Shown in pieces: positions 20,012-29,249 of a stretch of 64,000 bases of DNA (position 1 is the first letter of the stretch; every line of letters starts with the position of its first letter). Position numbers and translations under genes: made by a program. Below the pieces are notes generated by a model, which saw only the letters and a list, made by a program, of their open reading frames with translations, made no database searches and was not told the DNA's origin. The DNA lies in contig NZ_CP061739.1 in the NCBI RefSeq assembly GCF_014770435.1, positions 1,922,001 to 1,986,000 of the forward strand. Reading direction: 5' to 3'. The stretch is from Psychrobacter sp. 28M-43. Its GTDB lineage: Bacteria > Pseudomonadota > Gammaproteobacteria > Pseudomonadales > Moraxellaceae.

Positions 20012-20623
20012 CTAAGCATTTACCGAATCATCGAGTCGCAGTGCTTCTATAGATAAAGCCATATCTTCAGCAAGGGCGTGTACCGTCGAGCTCTCTATGT
20101 CACGCTGTGCAAAGGCACGCAGTCCCATGACTTCTGCCTGTAAGCGGCGACCAAGTCTAACCGGATCAAGCTCACTATCCATCTCACCGACATTCTGCGC
20201 TTCTCTAAAGCATTCTATAAATCGCGTCTCCATACCTGCCAGCAGCATTTCCACCTTGGTTAACGCTGTCTGCTCACGCGCGCCCAGCTCCAGTAAGCTT
20301 TTGACCAACATACAGGCTCGGCTCGGTAATGCTTTGTCACGAATCCCGCCAAGCTGACGTATATAAGCGGCCAGTCCTAATAAAGGCGTCTTATGATGGC
20401 TCAATACTCGCTCAAGCTCGGTCAACCCTAAACGCGCATAGTATTCTAGCGCTTCTTGAAACAAGCCTTCTTTATTACCAAAAGCGGCATAGATACTGCC
20501 TGGGCGCATATCGAGTGCTTGCTCGATGTCTTTTAGAGACGTGGCATGAAAGCCCTTTTGCCAAAAAAGCTGTAGCGCACGCTCCAAGGCGTCATGACGG
20601 TTGTAAAGTGCGGTGCGTGACAT
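20012..20623 (-). CDS. TetR-family transcriptional regulator
   Basis: A 203-residue regulator with an N-terminal helix-turn-helix (about residues 8 to 52, with TSLKDIEQALDMRPGSIYAAF) and a C-terminal ligand domain. The start chosen is the ATG at 20623, which has GGGG 7 bases upstream; an earlier in-frame ATG at 20635 is possible. It converges with the ynjF-like gene, leaving 44 bases between stops. It stands upstream of the catabolic minus-strand block but 249 bases before it, and no matching operator was found, so its targets are uncertain. Confidence 0.88.
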   Translation of the reverse strand: MSRTALYNRHDALERALQLFWQKGFHATSLKDIEQALDMRPGSIYAAFGNKEGLFQEALEYYARLGLTELERVLSHHKTPLLGLAAYIRQLGGIRDKALPSRACMLVKSLLELGAREQTALTKVEMLLAGMETRFIECFREAQNVGEMDSELDPVRLGRRLQAEVMGLRAFAQRDIESSTVHALAEDMALSIEALRLDDSVNA

Positions 20624-20871
20624 AATGTGCCCCATTTAAAAAGCCGTGACCTCATATAAAAATGGGCACGGCTATAAAACTTGAATGATTGCTCAATTTT
20701 ATCCTGAATGGGTGCGACAGTAAAGTTAATATAAGAAACGGTCTGGTAAGCAAACGTAATGCTAGGGCGCGACTTAGCTATCAACCATCACTCTACAATA
20801 ATTCAACAATCATGCTGATAGCTAGTAAATGGTCTCTACAGTGGCTAGTGATAATCTAGTCAAAAATCCAA

Positions 20872-22398
20872 TTAATCAGTCAGTAATACGTGTTTGCTCT
20901 TCTGATAAGCGGACAAACCATCACCGCCCAACTCACGGCCGATACCGCTGTGTTTGAACCCGCCCCACCCTGCTTCTGGCAGTACGATTTGTTGCTCGTT
21001 AATCCAGATATGCCCGGCTTTGATTTGTAGCGCCATCTCGAGTGCGGCAGTCTCATCGGGGCTCACAATGGTTGCTGCTAGAGCAAACTTACTATCATTA
21101 GCTAGACGGATAGCCTCTGCGCCGTCAGTAAAGGTTGCACAGACTAATACAGGCCCAAACACTTCCTCCATCCATAATTGACTGGTCGCTGGCACATTTG
21201 TATAGATAGTTGGCTTTACAAAATAGCCAGATGCTTCTAATAACTCACCACCAGTTAAGCAATTTAGATTTTCAGCTGTCGCAATATTAAAGAATTTCTT
21301 AACTTGATTCAGCTGCTGCTCGCTCACCAATGGACCCATTTGTGTATCTGTCGCGAAACCATCACCAATTTGCAGACTTTCCGTTTTTACTTTTAACGTC
21401 TCAAACAGCTGTGTAGCGATATCTTGATGGACAACCAAACGCGACGTGGCCGAGCATATCTGACCTGCATTGGTAAATATGCCGCCAATGATTAAATCAC
21501 AAGCATAATCAATATCAGCATCTGCGCAGACCACAATAGCAGACTTACCGCCAAGCTCTAGGCTAATGTCTTTGATGCCTTTTGCTGCTTGAACCATCAC
21601 CTTTTCACCGACTATATTACTACCAGTAAACGATACTTTGTCAATCAGTGGATGACTGGTCATAGCAGTACCCACTTCCGCAGCGCCCGGTAAAATATTA
21701 ACCACCCCTTTTGGCAAGCCAATCTCAGATAAGATATTACCTAGCATAAGCTCTGGTAATAATGTCACTTCAGACGGTTTCAATAGCACGGTACAACCTG
21801 CCGCTAGCGCAGGTGCCAGCTTCCAAGAGGTCGTTACCATTGGGAAATTCCAAGGGGTAATCAGCGCACAAATACCCACTGGCGAGTATGTCTTTAACAA
21901 ACGAATACCCGACTCAAGCGTTGAGACCTTAGACCACGTTGCCTGATCTGTGATGAAGTTGGCATAGTAGCGATAGCAAGCAATGGCGTCCCCTACGTCT
22001 ATCTTTGCTTCTTCAATTGGCTTACCGTTGTTTAATACAGACAGCCCAACCAACTTATCGAATTGCTGCTCCATAGACTCTGCAATCGCATTTAGATAGC
22101 GGGCGCGCTCACTTACACTAGTCTGTGACCATCCAGCAAAGGCTTCATCAGCTGCTTTAACTGCCTGCTCTACATGGGAACTGGTGCATAAGCGCGTCGT
22201 TGCAATCACCTCGCCTGAATTTGGATCATACAACACATGGTTATTTGTATTATCAAAGCTTGCATCACCAGAATCGGTCGCGAGCGCTTCAATCGTAACC
22301 CAGTCACCATTGATATAAGCGGCATTGAGTACAACTTCGTTTTGAGCCGTTTGTATGGCAGTTTCTCTGGTTAAATCTGTAGAGTTCAGCATTTCCAT
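20872..22398 (-). CDS. NAD(P)+-dependent aldehyde dehydrogenase, possibly 4-guanidinobutyraldehyde dehydrogenase
   Basis: A 508-residue enzyme of the ALDH superfamily. It has the cofactor-site segment ITPWNFPMVTTSWKLAPAL, the glutamate motif LELGGKSAIVV and the catalytic cysteine in NAGQICSATSR (near residue 313). The ATG at 22398 is preferred over a TTG at 22407 because the AAGG ribosome site is too close to the TTG. It is the last gene of the minus-strand catabolic block. With an AruI-like decarboxylase and guanidinobutyrase upstream, it fits the oxidation of 4-guanidinobutyraldehyde to 4-guanidinobutyrate. That assignment is inference; family membership is certain. Confidence 0.85.
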   Translation of the reverse strand: MEMLNSTDLTRETAIQTAQNEVVLNAAYINGDWVTIEALATDSGDASFDNTNNHVLYDPNSGEVIATTRLCTSSHVEQAVKAADEAFAGWSQTSVSERARYLNAIAESMEQQFDKLVGLSVLNNGKPIEEAKIDVGDAIACYRYYANFITDQATWSKVSTLESGIRLLKTYSPVGICALITPWNFPMVTTSWKLAPALAAGCTVLLKPSEVTLLPELMLGNILSEIGLPKGVVNILPGAAEVGTAMTSHPLIDKVSFTGSNIVGEKVMVQAAKGIKDISLELGGKSAIVVCADADIDYACDLIIGGIFTNAGQICSATSRLVVHQDIATQLFETLKVKTESLQIGDGFATDTQMGPLVSEQQLNQVKKFFNIATAENLNCLTGGELLEASGYFVKPTIYTNVPATSQLWMEEVFGPVLVCATFTDGAEAIRLANDSKFALAATIVSPDETAALEMALQIKAGHIWINEQQIVLPEAGWGGFKHSGIGRELGGDGLSAYQKSKHVLLTD

Positions 22399-22467
22399 AA
22401 TGGTCAATCGCCTTATATTTTTGATCTAATTTTCTTTATGTTCGTAACGTCCGTAACGTGATTGGCT

Positions 22468-22507
22468 AAATGGTCGGTCTAACTGACTACAGAAAAACCG
22501 ACCATTT
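22468..22507. terminator. Intercistronic stem-loop
   Basis: An 11-bp perfect stem (AAATGGTCGGT with ACCGACCATTT) with an 18-base loop lies between the YjiH-like gene and the aldehyde dehydrogenase. No T-tract follows on the minus strand, so it could be an attenuator or an RNA-stability element rather than a simple terminator. Confidence 0.45.
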
Positions 22508-22553
22508 GTATATTATCGTTAGGCTAGATGCCTTGTGAATACTAGATACGCCA

Positions 22554-23960
22554 CTAATACAGTAGATGCGCCACTGACGTGATGACTACCAAGCTGATAA
22601 GCGTGCGAAGGATGAAGATTAAAAATAGCTCTAATACATTCAGCTTAATATTTGACTTCAAAATCAGCGCACCTACTTCAGACATGTAGATAATCTGAGT
22701 AATTGAGGCAGCACCAACGATAAATCGTGTCATCTCACTTTCGATACTTTTTCCGACCAAAGCTGGCAAGTACATATCCGCAAAGCCCATAATCATGGCT
22801 GGGCCAGCTTTGGCCGCTTCTGGAATCTGCAACCATTCAAGTACTGGCACTAACGGTGTCGCTATCCAGTTAAAGACAGGCGTGTACTCTGCTAAACCAA
22901 GACCAATCGTACCGATAGCGAAGGTTACTGGAATTAGTCCCAAGTAGATATCAAATAGATTATGGACACTGCGCTTGAACACTTTACCTAAGCTAGGCAT
23001 AGAGTGCGCACGAGTGACGGCACGATTGACCGCCCATTGGTACGTTGTATATTCAGCAGGGATGCCTTCATCTAGCATGCTTTTGCCAGAATGATACGTA
23101 TCAGGCTTGAGAGACAATGGCGGTATACGTGGCATGATAATCGCAGCGATGAAACCGGTTAGCGCAATGGTCAGATAAAAGAAGACGAAGTTATTGTCTA
23201 CGCCGATGGTTTTGGCAACCACATAGGTAAAGGCGATAGAAGTGACTGAAAATGTGGTCGCGATAATGGCGGCTTCGCGTTGGCTGTAAAAGCTTTTATC
23301 ATACTCTTGCATAGTGACTAGCAAGCCGATAGACGCGGCACCAAACCAAGAAGACATCGCATCGACAGCAGAACGACCAGGCAATTTGAAAAGTTTGATA
23401 AATACTTTACTGGCTAAAGTACCCAAAAACTCCATCAAGCCAAAATCAGTCAAAAATGGCAGGGATAGAATGGCAAAGAAGAACAACGGAATCAAAACAG
23501 GAATCAAATCTTCAAAAATGACACCGCCCGTATTACGGTTGATAATAAACTCAGGACCGACCTGTAGAAAAATCATCCAGACAAATGCCATACCTAAAAA
23601 CCGAATAGCAAGCCAAAACCACTCAATATCAAAGAGTTTTTTGGCAAGCGAACCTTCACTCAGATTGGGCTTCAATACTTTGACTGCTAGCGCACCGATA
23701 AAGGATATCGTCACGAGCGCCATCGTGATATAGGTCACCAAACCACCTAAGGCGGTTTGTAGCGTATCCGTCAACACACCCAATAAAATCGTGACTTTAC
23801 CATCCCACTCAAACGGTATGATAAATAACGCAATACCCAATGCTGAAAACAACAAAAATTTCCACATTGCTGCACGCCACTGTCCTGCTTTTGGCGTCTC
23901 TGGATCGACCGTATTATTCCCTAAAATCGGCTGCTGCGACTTATCCATATAACTCGTCAT
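22554..23960 (-). CDS. YjiH-like membrane protein with nucleoside-recognition (Gate) domains
   Basis: A 468-residue inner-membrane protein with about 11 hydrophobic segments. It resembles the YjiH family, which carries two Gate (nucleoside recognition) regions such as LPGRSAVDAMSSWFGAASIG and AKAGPAMIMGFADMYLPALV. It is probably a transporter for a substrate or product of the pathway encoded around it. The start lies 20 bp inside the end of the upstream oxidoreductase gene, with AAGGAG 7 bases before ATG, so the two are likely coupled. Confidence 0.78.
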   Translation of the reverse strand: MTSYMDKSQQPILGNNTVDPETPKAGQWRAAMWKFLLFSALGIALFIIPFEWDGKVTILLGVLTDTLQTALGGLVTYITMALVTISFIGALAVKVLKPNLSEGSLAKKLFDIEWFWLAIRFLGMAFVWMIFLQVGPEFIINRNTGGVIFEDLIPVLIPLFFFAILSLPFLTDFGLMEFLGTLASKVFIKLFKLPGRSAVDAMSSWFGAASIGLLVTMQEYDKSFYSQREAAIIATTFSVTSIAFTYVVAKTIGVDNNFVFFYLTIALTGFIAAIIMPRIPPLSLKPDTYHSGKSMLDEGIPAEYTTYQWAVNRAVTRAHSMPSLGKVFKRSVHNLFDIYLGLIPVTFAIGTIGLGLAEYTPVFNWIATPLVPVLEWLQIPEAAKAGPAMIMGFADMYLPALVGKSIESEMTRFIVGAASITQIIYMSEVGALILKSNIKLNVLELFLIFILRTLISLVVITSVAHLLY

Positions 23961-25791
23961 TTAACTTCTCCTTGATGGGCGATGATTGCCAGTTTTTCCA
24001 TTTCTCTGTCTGACCAATACCTGGGTTGAGCGAATTGGTTGGATCCAGTTTTTTATAAAAATAATTTAGCTCAGTTTTAGCAGGATACACATGCCCCACA
24101 TTGTGTTCGGCAGGATACTCAATATGACGCTTATCATAAAATGCCAGCAGCTCATCCTTGAATTGCTTGGCATTGGTCATCGGTTTCAATAAATAGTCTT
24201 GGTGCATGACATGGCAAAAAAAATGCCCCAAATAAAAGGTTTTACTGACTTGTTCTTTTAAGTATGCAGGTAGAATCTCGTCCCAATCTGTCGCGTTTCT
24301 TGGTAAGGCAATATCAGTCGCTAACAGCTCGCCAAACTTGTCTTGATTTAAATTATGATAACGGAACATAGCAGCGGTCGCGGCACTGCGAAATACCAAC
24401 AGTGATTGCGATTCAAGCTCTGTACACACATGCAGCGCACCTTGATATTGCTGTAGATGATTTTGCAAAAAATCCTGCGCAGCAGCGATATTGTTGCCAT
24501 CAGTTTTATTAAAATCTTTATTAATGCCTTTATCAAAGCTGTTATTAATGCCATTATCAAAGTCGTTATCAAAACCATTTGCGACTTTTATAATCAAATG
24601 GTATTTATATGAGCGTGCCTGCGTACTCAAAACTGCAGGTAACGATGGCGGCATAAATGCAGATGATAGTTGCAGTATCCGATCTGGCAGCGTCTTTGGG
24701 AGGTGCCATTTATTCAGATAGTAGCCAATTTTTGCTTGCAGTCGATACAGCGACCCTATCTTGCTGGCGGGTAATGAGCGCATACTCAGACAAGTATCTC
24801 GGCCATAGTGCATCGTAATGTCGTTATAGTCTTTGTGCATATACTCTGCCAACACGGGCAGATTTAACTCACTTTTTAGCCATTGTTGCCTGAGTGTGGT
24901 TAAGGTATCAGCGTCGTTGGTCGAAACATAAAACGTTTTCTCTTGCTTGGGCTTGGCAAAGGTCGCTACCCTCACCGCAAATACAATGATCTTGCCAGCT
25001 GAGCCAGACGCTTCATACAGACCATTGGGATCATTGTTAAATCTCGCAGGTGTATCCGCTTCGCAATCACGTACTTTGTGCTGATAATGATGGTTGGTAC
25101 AGGCTTTACTGTCACTCGTGCTATTTGAGACCTTATTAAACGTGCCAGCTTGCAGGTTCTCTAGCATTTCCTCTGGCTGAGTACCTAAATCCAGTCCCAG
25201 ATGATTGATTAACTCAAACTGACCTAAGCTGTTACGTCTGGCAAATAACGCCATCTCAGTATAAGCAGGTCCACGCTGCACCAACATCCCGCCCGAACTG
25301 TTGCAGATGCCACCTATCACTGATGCACCTACGCAACTAGAGCCCAGCACTGAATGCGGCTCACGCCCTAATGGCGCAAGGATAGACTCTAATTGCTGAA
25401 GGGTGGCAGCTGGCAAAGCGATGAGTTCTGTCGCGTCATTGAGCAGATAAATACCACTCAATAACTGCATCGAGATGATAACCAGCGGTCGGTCATACTC
25501 ACCATTCGGAGTTGAGCCACCCGTCAGACCAGTATTGGCCGCTTGAGCAATAATAATCACATCAAAAGCGGCACAGATATTAATGACGCGCCATAGTGCC
25601 ACAAGAGAGTGCGGTATCACAACTGCAATGGTAGCGTCTGTGATAGCCTCAATTGCACCTTGCACATAAGACTGCTGTTGGCTAGGTTTTGTCAATACAT
25701 TGGTCGTACCAACGACAGCAGCAAGCGCCGTCAACAAACGCGGTATTTGCTCATGTCTACTTTCTGACATTTCTCTAGCATTGGGCGTCAT
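23941..25791 (-). CDS. dld: FAD-linked D-2-hydroxyacid (D-lactate) dehydrogenase, Dld-like
   Basis: A 616-residue protein of the quinone-dependent D-lactate dehydrogenase group (PCMH-type FAD domain plus Dld membrane-binding C-terminus). Landmarks are IIAQAANTGLTGGSTPNG, LGSSCVGASVIGGICNSSGG and RGPAYTEMALFARR for FAD binding, and NVGHVYPAKTELNYFYKKLD near the end. Family members oxidise D-2-hydroxy acids to 2-oxo acids at the inner membrane. An Asn/Asp-rich repeat insertion lies near residues 403 to 429. AAGGAAG precedes the ATG. In this cluster it may supply the 2-oxo acid for the following decarboxylase; ordinary D-lactate oxidation is the alternative. Confidence 0.85.
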   Translation of the reverse strand: MTPNAREMSESRHEQIPRLLTALAAVVGTTNVLTKPSQQQSYVQGAIEAITDATIAVVIPHSLVALWRVINICAAFDVIIIAQAANTGLTGGSTPNGEYDRPLVIISMQLLSGIYLLNDATELIALPAATLQQLESILAPLGREPHSVLGSSCVGASVIGGICNSSGGMLVQRGPAYTEMALFARRNSLGQFELINHLGLDLGTQPEEMLENLQAGTFNKVSNSTSDSKACTNHHYQHKVRDCEADTPARFNNDPNGLYEASGSAGKIIVFAVRVATFAKPKQEKTFYVSTNDADTLTTLRQQWLKSELNLPVLAEYMHKDYNDITMHYGRDTCLSMRSLPASKIGSLYRLQAKIGYYLNKWHLPKTLPDRILQLSSAFMPPSLPAVLSTQARSYKYHLIIKVANGFDNDFDNGINNSFDKGINKDFNKTDGNNIAAAQDFLQNHLQQYQGALHVCTELESQSLLVFRSAATAAMFRYHNLNQDKFGELLATDIALPRNATDWDEILPAYLKEQVSKTFYLGHFFCHVMHQDYLLKPMTNAKQFKDELLAFYDKRHIEYPAEHNVGHVYPAKTELNYFYKKLDPTNSLNPGIGQTEKWKNWQSSPIKEKLNDELYG

Positions 25792-25894
25792 GAACGTGCT
25801 TCCTTGCGTAACCAGCGTTTGTCATTTTTTTGTCTTTTTTAGACCTGTGACTATCGGTCTCGTGATTATTCGTGGCGTTTGAGCCAGTATTACT

Positions 25895-27616
25895 TTAACT
25901 AAAATAAGTCACTGTCTTAGCCATTTCTTTTAGAAAGTCGTCCGCTTCATCAATCTCATAAATGATTGGCTGTTTACCCTTTGTGTCTGTCTTTAATGCG
26001 TCTAGCAATTGCTGCTTATCAGTGATTCTACGATAGCCAGCGCCAAACCCTGCGGCTAGTGACTCAAAGTTTGGCGTTTTGATGTTAACGCCAATCAGTG
26101 GTAAACCGCCCTCTTCCATGTAACGACGAATCTCACCGTAGCCTTGGTTGTTCCATAGCAAAACGATCAATGGTAGCTCAAGCTCGGCTGCGCAGATGAG
26201 CTCGGCAATCGTAAATTGAATACCGCCATCACCCATTAGACTGACCACAGGCAGGTTTGAGCCAACCATGGCCCCGATAGCGGCAGGCAAACCATAACCT
26301 AATGTGCCAAAACCTGTCGACGAGTTAAACCATTTACGCGTCGCCAAGGCTTCAAGACCAAGGTTACCGCTATAAACAGGCTGCGTTGAATCACCAACGA
26401 AAATGACGTCTTCTACCTCATCTCTAATCAGCTTCAGTAAAGCATTTTGACCCGCAAAGTCTGTCGTTACATCCTTCAAGATGGCCTGCTTTGCTTCGTT
26501 TACTCGTGACAGTGCTTGATGATCGAATGTCTGACCTTCTAAGCGGCTGCATAAACCACTAATCGCCATCTGCGCATCGGACAGTACCGCGATATCTGCT
26601 CTAAATGGACGCTGCAATTGTTGGGCATCACAGTCGATACGTACTAGCGTGCCGTTGATTTTGAACTCACCATTAAAGAACACATCATAGTCAGTCTCGC
26701 CAAGCTCAGTACCAATCGCTAACACCCAATCCGCCTCGGTAATCACGGCTCGGCCTGCTTCTAATGACTGGTTGCTACCTAAACTTAATGGATGACCAGG
26801 TGGCAGCAAGCCTTTTGCATTAATCGTCAAAAACGTTGGCGCATCTATCAGCTCTGCCAATCGCTGTGCATCGTGATCGACATCGACACAGCCGCCTCCA
26901 TAAAGTATTACAGGATTTTTTGCGGTTTTTAATGACTGTACGATTAGGTCTAACTGCGTAGGATTCGGCAATGGTCTTGTGACCTGCGGTAGGCTCACAC
27001 TATTTGTACCAGCTTCGCTATTTGCTACAGCATTTAACTTAGGCGGCTTGGCAACATGACGGGCATCAGCAGTGATGACATCGATAGGCAGCTGAATATG
27101 CACAGGGCCAGGACGCGCACCATTAAATAAGGCAAAAGCTTCTGCAATGACTTTCGGTAGCGATTCAGGTTGCCAAATAGTCTTACTCGTCAATGCTACT
27201 TTGCTAATCATACCTTGCTGATCATGCAATTCATGCAAATGCCCTTCGCCACTACCCGTGTCTTTGACTTTATTGACACTAGATATCACTAGCATCGGTA
27301 TCGAATCAGCCAGTGCTTGCGCCATCGCCGTCATAATATTGGTCATACCAGGGCCAGTGATAATAAAGCATACGCCAATCTTGCCAGAGGCACGGTAGTA
27401 ACCATCTGCCATAAACCCAGCGCCTTGCTCGTGACGCGGCGTCACGTGACGAATATTGGTATTTGGCAGGCCGCGATACAGCTCTACCGTATGTACACCA
27501 GGAATACCAAAAACGGTCTCTACACCATAATATTCTAGCCACTGCACCAATAGCTCACCACAGGTCAATGATGATGTGTCAGACAAAGAAGAAGGCGTTT
27601 GCGTCAATTGGGTCAT
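25895..27616 (-). CDS. aruI: TPP-dependent 2-oxo acid decarboxylase, AruI-like (5-guanidino-2-oxopentanoate decarboxylase)
   Basis: A 573-residue three-domain thiamine-diphosphate enzyme. The N-terminal domain has VETVFGIPGVHTVELYRGLP and the catalytic glutamate in RHEQGAGFMADGYY (Glu63). The C-terminal domain has the TPP/Mg motif GDGGIQFTIAEL ending in LLWNN. These stretches, especially GIPGVHT-ELYRGLP, closely match Pseudomonas AruI as I recall it. AruI converts 2-ketoarginine to 4-guanidinobutyraldehyde. Guanidinobutyrase and an aldehyde dehydrogenase in the same block support that role. Acetolactate-synthase-like enzymes of other specificity remain possible. Confidence 0.8.
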   Translation of the reverse strand: MTQLTQTPSSLSDTSSLTCGELLVQWLEYYGVETVFGIPGVHTVELYRGLPNTNIRHVTPRHEQGAGFMADGYYRASGKIGVCFIITGPGMTNIMTAMAQALADSIPMLVISSVNKVKDTGSGEGHLHELHDQQGMISKVALTSKTIWQPESLPKVIAEAFALFNGARPGPVHIQLPIDVITADARHVAKPPKLNAVANSEAGTNSVSLPQVTRPLPNPTQLDLIVQSLKTAKNPVILYGGGCVDVDHDAQRLAELIDAPTFLTINAKGLLPPGHPLSLGSNQSLEAGRAVITEADWVLAIGTELGETDYDVFFNGEFKINGTLVRIDCDAQQLQRPFRADIAVLSDAQMAISGLCSRLEGQTFDHQALSRVNEAKQAILKDVTTDFAGQNALLKLIRDEVEDVIFVGDSTQPVYSGNLGLEALATRKWFNSSTGFGTLGYGLPAAIGAMVGSNLPVVSLMGDGGIQFTIAELICAAELELPLIVLLWNNQGYGEIRRYMEEGGLPLIGVNIKTPNFESLAAGFGAGYRRITDKQQLLDALKTDTKGKQPIIYEIDEADDFLKEMAKTVTYFS

Positions 27617-27708
27617 GGGTCAGTCATCCTGAAAAATATAATTAGTATTAAGTTAAAATTTTTATATTGGCTGATGGTTTATTTTTAATCGTTATTGAGT
27701 GCTATTCA

Positions 27709-28452
27709 TTACAAGTCATGGTGCCGTAACCAATCATCAATCATGATGTTTAAACGTTTACCTGAAAAGCTAGGGAAATGCCCACCATGAACGACTCGCA
27801 CTGGCAATGCGTTTAAGCGGCGCATGCTCTTGGCGTAGTCAGCCATGTTGCTATGCCACGTATCTTCAATTAATGGGCCATCATAGATAAGGTCACCAGA
27901 AATCAGCGTTTCGCTAGCAGCTTCCCACAAGGCAATACCACCTGGAGAATGACCTGGCGTATGAATCACTTCAAACTGACGATTGCCCAAATCAATCACG
28001 TCACCATCTTCAAGCTGCATAATTTTCGCTGGTGCAGCAATTTTATAACCGCAATGGGCATAAGGTTCAGGCGGTAGCGCGTCAAACATCTCATCGTTAA
28101 CAAACATATCTGCCAAAGTACGAGCATTGTCTGGTTCAGCTAAGATGTGTGCTTCAGCAGAATGGACATGACAGCAGTCAAACTCATTTGCTGCGCCAAT
28201 GTGGTCAAAATGGGTGTGACTGGCAACACCAACGATATCGCGATCAGCGAGCAAAGCGACATGGCGGCGCAATGGTACAGCACCTAACCCAAAATCTACT
28301 AATAAATCGCGTTCGCTACCCCGTACGTGCCACAGATTGCAGCGGAAAAACGGCTTAATCCATGGCTCATCGATAAGTGTGACTCCGTCACTGAGGGTGG
28401 TGGTTCGATACCAGTTTTCTGGATTGATTCGAGGTAATAGCTGTTCACTCAT
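27709..28452 (-). CDS. MBL-fold metallo-hydrolase
   Basis: A 247-residue metallo-beta-lactamase-fold protein with the metal-binding HxHxDH motif in SHTHFDHIGAANEF, the later histidine in HTPGHSPGGIALW, an aspartate in LISGDLIYDG and a final histidine in VVHGGHFPSF. These ligands suggest an active dinuclear hydrolase, of glyoxalase II or lactonase type. Its start overlaps the stop of the amidase gene by 4 bp, so the two are cotranslated. Substrate unknown; a lactone or thioester intermediate of the guanidino-acid pathway is a guess from context. Confidence 0.85.
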   Translation of the reverse strand: MSEQLLPRINPENWYRTTTLSDGVTLIDEPWIKPFFRCNLWHVRGSERDLLVDFGLGAVPLRRHVALLADRDIVGVASHTHFDHIGAANEFDCCHVHSAEAHILAEPDNARTLADMFVNDEMFDALPPEPYAHCGYKIAAPAKIMQLEDGDVIDLGNRQFEVIHTPGHSPGGIALWEAASETLISGDLIYDGPLIEDTWHSNMADYAKSMRRLNALPVRVVHGGHFPSFSGKRLNIMIDDWLRHHDL

Positions 28453-29249
28453 AAGTCAGCTCCATTAACGACATGAGTATCTTTAAGAACACGCAGGTCC
28501 TTAAGATAATTTTGATGCATACGACTCTCATCAATACGGGCGATATCGATATCTACTATCATCGTGCCAGCGGTCAAACCAAGCCTTCCGATTACCTCGC
28601 CATCGGGACCAGCGACGATGCTATTGCCACAGTAATGAAGAGTGTCTTCTACGCCTGAGCGGTTGATACAAGCAACAAAGCATTGATTGTCAATGGCACG
28701 AGCGCGAATTTGCAGTACTTGACGCTCTGCATTTGGCAGCATATTTGCTGTCGGTGACAGGATGACCTCTGCGCCTGCTTGTGCCAACTCTCGTGCCACC
28801 TCTGGGAACTCATTATCGTAGCAAATCATTAAACCTAACTTGCCAAATCTAGTATCAACCACGCAGGACTTTTTACCTGCTGTAAAGAACTCGTTTTCAC
28901 GATCCCATAAATGACGCTTATTATAAGTCGCAAGGTGTTTTCCATTGTCATCTAGCAGTATGGCAGAGTTGCTTAACTCACCATTAGACTGGCGCTCAGC
29001 GAAACCAAACAATAGATGCAAGTTATATCTATCAGCAAGCCTAGCTGCTTCAGTGACAATTGGACCATCGATAGTCTGCGCTAGCGTATCAAGACGCTCA
29101 AAGATGTTGTAGCCTGTAAATGCAAGCTCTGGCAACGCGAGCAGATCTACTTTTTCCTCTACTGCTAGGCGACAAAGCGACTCTAAAGCTTCTAGATTGG
29201 CCGTCGCTTCAGCCAGTAAAGGATTGGTTTGAGCAATCATCAATTTCAT
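28449..29249 (-). CDS. Carbon-nitrogen hydrolase (nitrilase superfamily amidase)
   Basis: A 266-residue enzyme with the full nitrilase-superfamily triad: Glu41 in LALPELAFTGYN, Lys111 in YNKRHLW and Cys143 in LMICYDNEFPE. Members hydrolyse amides or carbamoyl groups. In this cluster a 4-guanidinobutyramide or omega-amide hydrolase would fit, giving the acid that guanidinobutyrase uses; this is inference. The gene overlaps both neighbours by 4 bp (permease upstream, metallo-hydrolase downstream). Confidence 0.85.
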   Translation of the reverse strand: MKLMIAQTNPLLAEATANLEALESLCRLAVEEKVDLLALPELAFTGYNIFERLDTLAQTIDGPIVTEAARLADRYNLHLLFGFAERQSNGELSNSAILLDDNGKHLATYNKRHLWDRENEFFTAGKKSCVVDTRFGKLGLMICYDNEFPEVARELAQAGAEVILSPTANMLPNAERQVLQIRARAIDNQCFVACINRSGVEDTLHYCGNSIVAGPDGEVIGRLGLTAGTMIVDIDIARIDESRMHQNYLKDLRVLKDTHVVNGADL

